A stretch of 64,000 bases of DNA from Arcticibacter sp. GTDB taxonomy: Bacteria > Bacteroidota > Bacteroidia > 2-12-FULL-35-15. Of this stretch, positions 28,170 through 35,463 are shown piece by piece. Position 1 is the first letter of the stretch; each line of letters opens with the position of its first letter. The stretch covers positions 1-64,000 of the forward strand of contig JAJNQB010000018.1 of assembly GCA_021155045.1 (NCBI GenBank). Reading direction: 5' to 3'. The notes beneath the pieces were generated by a model. That model was not told the origin of the DNA and searched no databases. It saw nothing but the letters and a program-made list of their open reading frames with translations. Both the position numbers and the translations under genes were made by a program.

Positions 28170-29000
28170 TTACATCGGAACGTTCAACAGTTCGGCAACG
28201 GTTTTAAGTTGTGAAGTGTCTTTGCCGAGTTGGTTGATTATTTTTGCAAGGAGTGTGATCTCTTCATCTTCAAAATTCTCAGCCACTTGTTTTCCGAATT
28301 CCAAATAACTTTTTTCTTCATCGGTCAAACTTGGCGCATCTGTTTTTTTAGATAGCGTCACTTCGGTTTCTTCAGTCGGAGTATCAATGCGTTTGCCATT
28401 GGTATTTTCATCTACAATAACACCTGCCAAACCTTCCAATCCGGGAACTTTTGTTAACCATTGCGGATTCCTTCGCATTACACCTTCAATTGCAGAACCT
28501 GCTAAAGAGCCTAAATCCAGTTTTCCAAAATGATTGGGTTTAAGTTTTGCTTTTTCCAATTGACCGGATAATTCATCAATGTATTCTTCAGCTTCCTGTA
28601 ATTCCAGTTTGGTGCGATCCAACTCTTTTATCAACTGATCTCTGTCCCAACGTTCACGCTCCACGGCAATCGATTCTTTTATTTTGGTATTGATATCGGT
28701 TACTTCTCCCAAGCTTCTGTTTACTTCCGGTTTTTTCTCTTCAACCTCAAACACATATTTTGTATGGCTGATCGTTTCTGATGGTGAATTGTAAACATTG
28801 ATGCGAATAAACTTTGTTTCATTGGTCATCACATCTTCGTAGCTGTCGAATTCCGACATATCGGTTGTTTTCATCACCACTTTAAAATTGTCCACGAATA
28901 TTTCGTAAGCCAAGGGACTTCCTTTGGATGATTGCTTCTCAAGCATGCGCTTGATGATCTCTATTTTTTGCGGATTATATGTTTCAATTATCTTTGCCAT
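28170..29000 (-). CDS. Virion-like block protein, 276 residues, coiled coil
   Basis: No family was recognised. The N-terminal 100 residues are mixed alpha/beta. Residues about 115-160 form a coiled coil (LDRTKLELQEAEEYIDELSG). Then comes a glycine-rich stretch with GSLAGSAIEGVMRRNPQWL, and the C-terminus is a compact helical segment. There is no signal peptide. The first codons overlap the end of the upstream gene by 13 nt. Confidence 0.6.
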   Translation of the reverse strand: MAKIIETYNPQKIEIIKRMLEKQSSKGSPLAYEIFVDNFKVVMKTTDMSEFDSYEDVMTNETKFIRINVYNSPSETISHTKYVFEVEEKKPEVNRSLGEVTDINTKIKESIAVERERWDRDQLIKELDRTKLELQEAEEYIDELSGQLEKAKLKPNHFGKLDLGSLAGSAIEGVMRRNPQWLTKVPGLEGLAGVIVDENTNGKRIDTPTEETEVTLSKKTDAPSLTDEEKSYLEFGKQVAENFEDEEITLLAKIINQLGKDTSQLKTVAELLNVPM

Positions 29001-29335
29001 TTTTCTGGTTGTTTTAATGCGATGTGTTTTGGTATTACTTGAATAAAGCGAACGTGATTGACTGATGCCGAGTAGTTCTGAATGCTGATGTATCCCTGAT
29101 GTTCATACAACTGTTCATTGGTTCTGTCCACACTTAAATCAAAGAGTCCGAATTCAGAAGTGATGTTGATGTTCACCGGCTCATCCACCATAATGTAGAA
29201 CTGGTTGTAGGCTTCAATATCCACATGCTCGTTTGGTTGTAATACCAAGTGGCGAAAGCGGATGTAATAATTCTTTCCGTATCCAAGTTCATCCATTCTG
29301 CGTGGGATGTATTCCAATGCTAATGCTATGTTCAT
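28988..29335 (-). CDS. Small beta-rich protein, 115 residues, capsid- or spike-like candidate
   Basis: Almost the whole sequence is predicted to be short beta strands (YYIRFRHLVL, FYIMVDEPVNINITS, FGLFDLSV, GYISIQNYS, VNHVRFIQVIPK), compatible with a jelly roll or small sandwich. No signal peptide or helix. It is coupled to its upstream neighbour by an ATGA overlap. Assignment to a virion component is inference from fold impression and context. Confidence 0.55.
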   Translation of the reverse strand: MNIALALEYIPRRMDELGYGKNYYIRFRHLVLQPNEHVDIEAYNQFYIMVDEPVNINITSEFGLFDLSVDRTNEQLYEHQGYISIQNYSASVNHVRFIQVIPKHIALKQPEKWQR

Positions 29336-29676
29336 GATTTGCCTCCTTCTTTTTCAATTTCAATCCACACGTAAACATTCACCACATACTCATAATCTGC
29401 TTTGCTTTGTTCACCTAATCGGTCTTTATAAATCCCCTGAATGATGGTACTGTCTCCGTCAACGATCACAATGTCCTCCTCGGTTTTAGTTTGATGAGAG
29501 AATAAGCTTGCTCGCCAGTTACGGTTCTGCGAAAAATCTCCTGCACCTACATTTTCATCCGACTGGATGTGTGTAGCGTAGAAGATATTTTCCTGCTCGC
29601 AACTTTGCAGCTTTAATTCACCAATGAGTTTGTTTCGCTTAAAGGGTATCAGGGATTTTAAAATTTCTGCTCGCAT
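29332..29676 (-). CDS. Small beta-rich protein, 114 residues
   Basis: The sequence alternates strands and loops and ends with paired strands (YEYVVNVYVWIEIEKEG). That end resembles the final strands of the 127-residue product (AYRVSLYLDCEMEDE), which suggests a shared fold. The start lies 2 nt after the upstream stop codon. No known family was recognised. Confidence 0.55.
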   Translation of the reverse strand: MRAEILKSLIPFKRNKLIGELKLQSCEQENIFYATHIQSDENVGAGDFSQNRNWRASLFSHQTKTEEDIVIVDGDSTIIQGIYKDRLGEQSKADYEYVVNVYVWIEIEKEGGKS

Positions 29677-29678
29677 AA

Positions 29679-29879
29679 TTATGGTTGTTTTATTGCTTCT
29701 GCTTCTTTGGGTGTTACTTCGATTCCTGTTCCGTCCGTTTTTGGCACTTTGCTTAAGCGGCCACCAACTTCAATTCCGATGATGCGCTTGGCATTTTTCG
29801 GAAGCCTAACCTGAAAATGTTTCACCTGTCCGGCTTTGGTGATCTTAACCTGTGTTACTATTACTTGTTCTCTAATCAT
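29679..29879 (-). CDS. Small beta-rich protein, 66 residues
   Basis: The core KHFQVRLPKNAKRIIGIEV resembles the start of the 127-residue neighbour (NKTFELDKNIKAVKGVLV), so it may be a shortened relative. The ATG overlaps the upstream stop codon (ATGA). Its function is unknown. Confidence 0.52.
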   Translation of the reverse strand: MIREQVIVTQVKITKAGQVKHFQVRLPKNAKRIIGIEVGGRLSKVPKTDGTGIEVTPKEAEAIKQP

Positions 29880-30259
29880 AACTCGTCCTCCATTTCACAG
29901 TCCAGGTATAAAGACACTCGGTAAGCCACAAAAGGAGTTCTCAAATCATCCGTGTCGGTAAAGGTGAGTTTCACCAAACCATTTCCCGGATTTACATTTC
30001 CCAAATCATAGTAGCGTTGTTTTGGCGATACATTGATTCCTGACATCAACAATTTGCTTTCGTAATTTTCTGGAAAGAACTCTTCTTTATTGATTTCTAT
30101 TTTTTGAGTTCCCCTGTAATAGAGCAGATCATCTTTATCAGAAGTCACCAACACACCTTTCACCGCTTTGATGTTTTTATCCAACTCAAAGGTTTTGTTG
30201 ACTGTCTTGTTTGCTTCCGTTATCGGAAGGTCAAAGCGTTTCTTTACTGGTTTTAACAT
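29876..30259 (-). CDS. Beta-rich protein, 127 residues, minor-capsid-like candidate
   Basis: No signal peptide or membrane helix. It has regularly spaced strands (KTFELDKN, VKGVLVTSD, LLYYRGTQKIEIN, KLTFTDTD, FVAYRVSLYLD). It follows the candidate major capsid gene after a strong hairpin, and shares start and end features with its two smaller neighbours. A vertex or minor capsid role is a guess from context. An A-rich leader ending in AGAG precedes the ATG. Confidence 0.55.
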   Translation of the reverse strand: MLKPVKKRFDLPITEANKTVNKTFELDKNIKAVKGVLVTSDKDDLLYYRGTQKIEINKEEFFPENYESKLLMSGINVSPKQRYYDLGNVNPGNGLVKLTFTDTDDLRTPFVAYRVSLYLDCEMEDEL

Positions 30260-30306
30260 CTCTTTTTGTTTTTACTGTTTTTAATAACCGCTCATGTCGC
30301 TAACAC

Positions 30307-30357
30307 CTGAGTCCTCCGAGTTACGCAGCACATGTGGCTGCGTAACTTCGGACTCAG
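30307..30357. other. Strong two-part palindrome after the candidate capsid gene
   Basis: Outer arms CTGAGTCC (30307-30314) and GGACTCAG (30350-30357) pair with each other. Inner arms AGTTACGCAG (30319-30328) and CTGCGTAACT (30338-30347) also pair. The loop contains CACATGTG. No T run follows on either strand, so it is not a normal terminator. It could stabilise mRNA, attenuate transcription or be a DNA site. Confidence 0.7.
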
Positions 30358-30365
30358 AACCCCTG

Positions 30366-31085
30366 TTATGGAGTAGTGATAGTGCCATGCAATCCAACGT
30401 ACACATGGGTCTTCGGGTCTAAGCCCTCCATTGAGCCCAAGTCGATAGTTGCTTCGATCAGGATATCATCGTGGATCATACGTGGGTTTGCCAGTTTGTA
30501 ATACCCAACAGGAACGGTGTTCATTGTTTTGGTTTTAAAAATGGTGTTCACGGTTTCCGGCATGATAATTTTTTTGTTGCTTTTCAAAGAGAACTCTCCG
30601 TTTGATAAAGCAGCAAAATCTTCAATGCCTTCGTATTTCGCTCCGATGATCTTGTCCTTGTTTACTTCGGTTGGGATTCCGGCAAGCAAAAAGATTCCGC
30701 TTACCAACAAGGCTTGGTTCTTTGGCAATTTGGCATTGCTGATGTTACGCAGACCAACTTCTTTGTCGTCCTGTGTTTCAAACATCTTAATGGTTTTTGA
30801 GTTCACCGCTTTGATGCTGTAAATCACAGTATCCGCCAAACGCAATTCACCTTTCATTAAACCATCTTTAATGTGTTGTGGTAACTCATTAAAATGTTTT
30901 TCCATTTCGGCACGTGATCCTTTGCTTGCAGGAACACCGCTTGCCAGTTTGTTGATGGTACGCATGCGCTGAATTGGATTCATACGTCTTAATGCGCCAA
31001 GCAACTCTTCGTTATCAACTGCATCCAAGCCTAATAAAGCTCCTGCGTTGTTATATTCTTCTACTCCGTCTAATACGCCTAACAT
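30366..31085 (-). CDS. Candidate major structural (capsid-like) protein, 239 residues
   Basis: No family was recognised by sequence. The first 90 residues are helical (RRMNPIQRMRTINKLASG). The rest is beta-rich with hydrophobic strands (ADTVIYSIKAV, NQALLVSGIFLLAG, TVPVGYYKLAN, ILIEATIDLGS, VYVGLHGTI). It has no membrane helix or signal. It is central in the block, has its own untranslated leader of about 60 nt, and is followed by a strong hairpin, as expected for an abundant product. Calling it a capsid protein is inference. Confidence 0.5.
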   Translation of the reverse strand: MLGVLDGVEEYNNAGALLGLDAVDNEELLGALRRMNPIQRMRTINKLASGVPASKGSRAEMEKHFNELPQHIKDGLMKGELRLADTVIYSIKAVNSKTIKMFETQDDKEVGLRNISNAKLPKNQALLVSGIFLLAGIPTEVNKDKIIGAKYEGIEDFAALSNGEFSLKSNKKIIMPETVNTIFKTKTMNTVPVGYYKLANPRMIHDDILIEATIDLGSMEGLDPKTHVYVGLHGTITTP

Positions 31086-31145
31086 AATGTTTCGTTTTTT
31101 ATGGTTATTAATTATTTACTTTTTTGATGATGAGTTTTTTCAGGT

Positions 31146-31772
31146 TTAGAAATTCTGATCGCTTACGTCCATCATTCCCATTTCACCTTGCAATCCACCT
31201 GAAACAGATTGTTTGGCTTCAAATTTTTTGGCTGACTCTTCCACTTGTTTTTCAATGCGGTCTAACACATTCAAGTGATCGGCTGCGCCCTCCAGTTCTT
31301 TGCCGTTGGGATAAGTGAAGTATTGGACTTCGCCCATACCATTTGTGCCTTCCTCGGATTTTTCTTCCTCTTTCTTTTTGCTCTTGATGATCTTATCAAG
31401 GAACAGTTTTCGTTTGAACTCTTCTTTGAAAGCGGCCATGCGTTCTTTCACGCCTTCAAAACCTTCTTTCTCTGTTCCGTTCATTGCCCCGGCTACTGCC
31501 TGATAACCGCCCGAAGCCATCATGCCCACACCGAAAGCTGCTGCTCCATTACTGCCCATGTAATGTCCAACACCTGTTACTGCAATCCCCACCAAGAAGG
31601 AAGAACGTCCGAGTACCGCACCTGCCAAGCCACCGCCAATTGCACCCACCAAAATATCACGGCCTGTTTCAAGTGCCGACTTTTTGATGTCGCCTTTGGC
31701 ATGCTCCGCAGCTACTCCGTCAAGGAGTTGTTTTTTCTGCGCTTTTTTCTCGTATGAATTTTTCTTCTTCAT
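31146..31772 (-). CDS. Glycine-zipper membrane protein, 208 residues
   Basis: The N-terminus is lysine-rich. Residues about 45-105 are a glycine/alanine-rich hydrophobic zone (ILVGAIGGGLAGAVLGRSS, VGIAVTGVGHYMGSNGAAAF) typical of glycine-zipper membrane inserts. The rest is charged and helical, with KEEEKSEEG. Proteins with this layout occur in virion membranes and entry machinery; that role here is inference. There is a 60-nt gap to the next gene. Confidence 0.6.
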   Translation of the reverse strand: MKKKNSYEKKAQKKQLLDGVAAEHAKGDIKKSALETGRDILVGAIGGGLAGAVLGRSSFLVGIAVTGVGHYMGSNGAAAFGVGMMASGGYQAVAGAMNGTEKEGFEGVKERMAAFKEEFKRKLFLDKIIKSKKKEEEKSEEGTNGMGEVQYFTYPNGKELEGAADHLNVLDRIEKQVEESAKKFEAKQSVSGGLQGEMGMMDVSDQNF

Positions 31773-31798
31773 GTTTTTTTGTTTTTACTTTTTATTTT

Positions 31799-33598
31799 TT
31801 AAAGCAATTCAACTGCTTCTTTTTTATGCTTCTTACTTTTTACTGCTGTCCGTTTACCTCCTTTCCGCTTTTTCTTTTTGCTTTTTGGAATTCCGGACAG
31901 AGCAGGTTTTGTTGTTTGTTTTTTTCCTCCGGTGACCATTCGGTATCCTGCGTACAGTAACCCTAATGCGCCAACTCCGATTCCTACAGGTTTGATCCAC
32001 TTTTTGTTCTTATCCCAAAATCCTTCAGGTTTTGGATCGTCACCTCCCGATGATGTTTCTCTGTTTGCAGACTTGTTTGCGCTTCCCGAACTGTCACCTC
32101 CACCTGAATCATCTCCACCGCTTCCTGCATCTTCATTTTGTGAGGGAGTGTTGCTCTTTTTAATCACCATCGGTTTACTGCTACTGTTAGAACTTCCACT
32201 ATCGAAATTCATATCGGCAGATCCGCCACTTTCGCTTGATGAAGAGGAAGAAGTATCGCCTCCGCTTTCTCCACCACCACCTGATTCGCTTGCCCCACCT
32301 TCGCCACCGCCCTCTTCAAAATCCTTTGCACCTTTGTCTTTTTTAGGAAGGATGTTTCCAATTCCTTTTAATAGTCCTGCAATCGCTGTGAGGATGGTTG
32401 TTGCTGCTGTAACGGATGCTGCTGCTGAATAAGGTTCTCCTAACCCATTGAGCTGACTCAACTCTTCGCTTTGGTAGATATCGCTTCCCAATAATTCTTC
32501 TGTTGAAGAATATTTGTCAAGACCACTCATGTCATCGGCTATGTAACCAAGACCGCTTACTTGCTTATCTCTGTTTCCTCTTCCGGTTAGGATTGCCTTT
32601 TGGAAATTTTCGGGGATTCCACCTGCACCGTAGAAAATACCTTGCAGTTTATCTTTTACTTTTTTCAATCGCTCAAATTTTCCCATGTCGATTCCACGCT
32701 TGCGGGCTTCATCATCACTCAGGTATGCGTAGCGCAGTCGCTGAGCAATCTTGAACATGTTTGTTTTAAGAGCGATTAAAATTCCGTTACGGATAAGCAC
32801 CGTTGCAGGGTTTAATCGATTGGTGATATGCAAGCCCATTTTTGCAATGGCTTTGATGCCGCCTTTTTTATAGGCTTCTTTAATTGCACCTTTTTTGAAG
32901 ACTTGTTTAAAGCCACCGCTTTTTTGTTTTGGTTCTCCGCCTTTTCTTTTGAAGAGCCTGCCGAGTTCTGCCATTGCTTCACGGTCATCATATATCCCGA
33001 TCAGTTCAACAGCATCGATGTTTTTGTTTGAGGAGTCGTTGACTCCGTTCAGATATTCTAAATCCATTTTTGTATCTTTTTTTTCACTGTATGGTTCTTC
33101 GTAATCAAAATGTCTCACTACACAATCGATGGTGATGTAGCTTCCATCGCTTAAAGGAACAATCGGGTAAATGTGCTGAAAGTGATCCTCTTTGTATTTG
33201 GTGATTCGCAGGATGTGTCTGATTTTTAAATTGCTCAGAATGCTGCTGATAAACACCGTGTAACAATCACAATCTACTCCTTGAATGTTTCCTCTGTCGT
33301 GCCATGCTCTTGCGGGACTTCTTATTTGCTCTTTTCCATCTTCATCTTTTTTGTAAGCAATGTGGTCATACACAAATTGCCATATTGCTTTACAGGTCTC
33401 ATACACCGTTTTTCGCTTCAACACTTTTGCGATCTTCTCGGTATGGAAGAGGGTTTCTCTTACCACCTGGGGAATGAAGCGAATCGTATCGGCAACCGTT
33501 GCACCTTCTTTTTTAGTGATGGTGGTTAACATCGCTTTTGGAAAGAGATGGTCGAACTCTGCACCGCTTTTTACTTTTACTGTTTCTCTTCTTTCCAT
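31799..33598 (-). CDS. Transglutaminase-like cysteine-protease-fold protein with Gly/Ser-rich stalk and membrane anchor
   Basis: The protein has 599 residues. Residues about 65-165 have a transglutaminase-like core: C110 in GVDCDCYTVF, H142 in HFQHIYPIV and D158 in YITIDCVV form the expected triad. A basic helical region follows (about 220-350). Next is a hydrophobic segment (AAASVTAATTILTAIAGLL), a Gly/Ser/Asp-rich low-complexity stretch (about 430-535), one membrane helix (VGIGVGALGLLYAGYRMV) and a lysine-rich end. It may process or crosslink peptidoglycan or virion proteins. It is the largest protein of the virion-like block apart from the ATPase. Confidence 0.7.
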   Translation of the reverse strand: MERRETVKVKSGAEFDHLFPKAMLTTITKKEGATVADTIRFIPQVVRETLFHTEKIAKVLKRKTVYETCKAIWQFVYDHIAYKKDEDGKEQIRSPARAWHDRGNIQGVDCDCYTVFISSILSNLKIRHILRITKYKEDHFQHIYPIVPLSDGSYITIDCVVRHFDYEEPYSEKKDTKMDLEYLNGVNDSSNKNIDAVELIGIYDDREAMAELGRLFKRKGGEPKQKSGGFKQVFKKGAIKEAYKKGGIKAIAKMGLHITNRLNPATVLIRNGILIALKTNMFKIAQRLRYAYLSDDEARKRGIDMGKFERLKKVKDKLQGIFYGAGGIPENFQKAILTGRGNRDKQVSGLGYIADDMSGLDKYSSTEELLGSDIYQSEELSQLNGLGEPYSAAASVTAATTILTAIAGLLKGIGNILPKKDKGAKDFEEGGGEGGASESGGGGESGGDTSSSSSSESGGSADMNFDSGSSNSSSKPMVIKKSNTPSQNEDAGSGGDDSGGGDSSGSANKSANRETSSGGDDPKPEGFWDKNKKWIKPVGIGVGALGLLYAGYRMVTGGKKQTTKPALSGIPKSKKKKRKGGKRTAVKSKKHKKEAVELL

Positions 33599-34089
33599 TA
33601 TGCTTTTGGTTGACTAAGTGTTAGTGTATCCGATTTCGTGTAAGGAACTTTTTTCCATCCCAAATCAATTGTGGTGAGTGTCTTTACATCAATCTTCACC
33701 GGCTCTTTGTTTTGTATGGCTCTTAGCAGACTGCCCGACAGAGAAAAAATATTCATCAACGGAATTCGGATCATCATTTGTTCAACTACTGCTTCACCGA
33801 AAGCAGGAATGCTAATGTCTTTGTCAACTACCTGAGAAGAACCGACTGTTGTGCCTTTGTACACGAGCTTGACAAAAGGAAACTTGATTTTAAAAGGAGT
33901 GCGTGTGGGATTTTTCAATTGCACGTCAACTCGTATGGTTAATCCTGAAAGATCAAGCTTGTGTATTTTTGCCATCGGCACGGTTTCCAACTCAGCATTC
34001 ATTTTGTTCAGGCGCACCACATACACCGTCCCACCAATCAATACTCCGCCTACTACTGTTCCTACTGCTATTTTTTTCCAAGTCTCCAT
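33598..34089 (-). CDS. LEA14-like (WHy-type) membrane-anchored beta protein
   Basis: The protein has 163 residues. One N-terminal membrane helix (IAVGTVVGGVLIGGTVYVV) is followed by a beta sandwich with the LEA14/WHy-like pattern VDVQLKNPTRTPFKIKFP and a later IPAFGEAVVEQMMIRIP strand. Such domains are found in outer parts of bacterial envelopes. Start and stop overlap both neighbours (TAATG type), showing tight operon coupling. Confidence 0.65.
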   Translation of the reverse strand: METWKKIAVGTVVGGVLIGGTVYVVRLNKMNAELETVPMAKIHKLDLSGLTIRVDVQLKNPTRTPFKIKFPFVKLVYKGTTVGSSQVVDKDISIPAFGEAVVEQMMIRIPLMNIFSLSGSLLRAIQNKEPVKIDVKTLTTIDLGWKKVPYTKSDTLTLSQPKA

Positions 34090-34274
34090 TACTTCTTTTT
34101 TAATCGTTCGCTGATATAATCGCCTGTTACTTTAAATGCCATCCAAATCACTCCGCCCACAAGTGCTTTTAAGGCATAATCGGCAAGCCCCGAATAGTCC
34201 AGGTTGGCAAGCAAAATGGTTCCGGTGAGAAACATGTTGCTTGTGCTGTCGCTGCTTGTTTGAGTTTCTTTCAT
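34089..34274 (-). CDS. Small membrane protein, 61 residues
   Basis: It has two weakly hydrophobic segments (MFLTGTILLANLDYSGLADYAL and ALVGGVIWMAFKV-type) and a basic C-terminus ending in RLKKK. It is the first gene downstream of one copy of the duplicated promoter-like motif. No family was recognised. Confidence 0.55.
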   Translation of the reverse strand: MKETQTSSDSTSNMFLTGTILLANLDYSGLADYALKALVGGVIWMAFKVTGDYISERLKKK

Positions 34275-34313
34275 TTTGTCTCCTTTCTTTTTTTGTTCTT
34301 ACTGTTTGTGGAT

Positions 34314-34347
34314 ACAAAGTTGCATTGGTGGTCTGACTCACTTTCCG
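34314..34347 (-). promoter_or_regulatory. Promoter-like motif, copy 1
   Basis: On the minus strand CGGAAAGTG, 15 nt, then GCAACTTTGT. The same two blocks with the same 15-nt gap recur at 35227-35260. It lies 40 nt before the 61-residue gene start. CAACTTTG is one base from the TAnnTTTG-type -7 box at its first position. It is probably a promoter or activator site for the virion-like block. Confidence 0.6.
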
Positions 34348-34397
34348 CTTTGGTAAGCGGTTGTCCAACATCTGCATTCTTATGCGTTCAAATGGAT

Positions 34398-34622
34398 TTA
34401 TTTGGCTTTCAATTCTCCGGGAATTCCGAACTGTTCTACAATTTTTCGCACTTGTTCAATGGTCAAGTAGCGTTTGTTTTTCATGCCCCATGCTTCATTG
34501 AATGGTTCTAACCATCGTTGGAAAGTTTTTGGTGGCACACCGTATATTTCACGCAGTTCTTTGCGTGTGTATGTTTTCAGAATGAATGTTCTTTCTTTTA
34601 TTTCTTTTGTTTGCTCGCTCAT
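34398..34622 (-). CDS. Small helix-turn-helix protein, 74 residues
   Basis: The core YTRKELREIYGVPPKTFQRW looks like a MerR/excisionase-type helix-turn-helix, followed by LTIEQVRKIVEQFGIP. It is clearly paralogous to the 71-residue product at 36134-36349. It sits between the two copies of the duplicated promoter motif and is a good candidate regulator of it. The start is 2 nt after the upstream stop codon. Confidence 0.72.
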   Translation of the reverse strand: MSEQTKEIKERTFILKTYTRKELREIYGVPPKTFQRWLEPFNEAWGMKNKRYLTIEQVRKIVEQFGIPGELKAK

Positions 34623-34624
34623 GA

Positions 34625-35185
34625 TTAAAGGATGTATTGAAGGTTAATAATGGTGATCTGAAAAATTTGCAAAAGGTCAAATTGCTTTTGCTCTAAAAGC
34701 ATTCTGCGGTAGCGCAGGAATACCATGATGTTTGGCGACTCCATGTATTTCAGGATGCCGTTTGCAAGCGTGGTAATGCCCTCGTTGTAATGTGGAACTG
34801 CCTTGCGTTGTTCTTTTACTTCTTCTAACCAAGACGCTGTACCGGATAAACCGTTTTTGTAATTGATGTTTAACCAATCAATCGGCTTGGAAATGTATCT
34901 CCCTCTTTTGCGTGATACAAAACGCTTGGCTAAACAGATGCGTTCAACAAGGTCTTTGAAATTGCGTTTACAATTTTTGTTGCTTTCAAAATGCTCCGAT
35001 AGCAAATCTTTTAATTGTTCTGTCTCGTTTATGGAAAATTCTCTGTTGTTCCATAATGAACTGTAAGCTAAAGTCCATAATCCGTGAACCAGTTTATCAA
35101 GATCAGGAGTGCGGCCTCCTTTGATTAGTTTTAACTGGATTACTTTTGCTTCTTTTTTCTTTTGGGTTTTTCTAACTGCGCTCAT
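34625..35185 (-). CDS. Basic protein, 186 residues, unknown
   Basis: No family was recognised. The N-terminus is very basic (RKTQKKKEAKVIQLKLIKGG) and the rest is mostly helical with tryptophans. It is the first gene after the 35227-35260 promoter motif and forms an operon with the HTH gene, so it may be a nucleic-acid-binding early or regulatory protein. Confidence 0.58.
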   Translation of the reverse strand: MSAVRKTQKKKEAKVIQLKLIKGGRTPDLDKLVHGLWTLAYSSLWNNREFSINETEQLKDLLSEHFESNKNCKRNFKDLVERICLAKRFVSRKRGRYISKPIDWLNINYKNGLSGTASWLEEVKEQRKAVPHYNEGITTLANGILKYMESPNIMVFLRYRRMLLEQKQFDLLQIFQITIINLQYIL

Positions 35186-35226
35186 ATGAATTGTTTTTAT
35201 TTGTTACTCGTTTAGTGATTACGAGA

Positions 35227-35260
35227 ACAAAGTTGCGACAACTCAAAAGGGCACTTTCCG
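35227..35260 (-). promoter_or_regulatory. Promoter-like motif, copy 2
   Basis: On the minus strand CGGAAAGTG, 15 nt, GCAACTTTGT, 42 nt before the 186-residue gene start. The blocks and spacing are identical to copy 1, while the 15-nt spacers differ. Bases 35261-35411, between this motif and the terminator, contain no gene that I can support. Confidence 0.6.
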
Positions 35261-35411
35261 GTTATTACCCTTAACTGAATTCAATTAAATGTTATTGAAA
35301 ATTGTTTGATGTAAATCGTGAAATTTTTTAAAATCGCACGTAACTTGATGTAATTTGATTTATTGTTTAACATCGGGAAGCGATGTCCATCAAGTGCATT
35401 GGATGGGAAAC

Positions 35412-35434
35412 AAAAAAGCCGGAGAATGTCCGGC
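35412..35434 (-). terminator. Terminator after the SEC-C gene
   Basis: On the minus strand GCCGGA pairs with TCCGGC over a 5-nt loop and is followed by TTTTTT. It lies 30 nt beyond the stop codon of the 35464-36132 gene and insulates the virion-like block from it. Confidence 0.82.
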
Positions 35435-35463
35435 AATGTCTTAGTTTGTCTTAATGAATATTT

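Noticed and set aside
29332..29879. A frameshift splitting one protein into the 66- and 114-residue genes
   Set aside because: Each has its own start with normal coupling to its neighbour, and the 114-residue product is complete in length compared with the 127-residue neighbour.
31878..32432. 184-codon plus-strand open frame opposite the transglutaminase-like gene
   Set aside because: It mirrors the Gly/Ser-rich coding region, giving a Pro/Ser-rich product. The minus-strand frame has the catalytic motifs and fits the operon.
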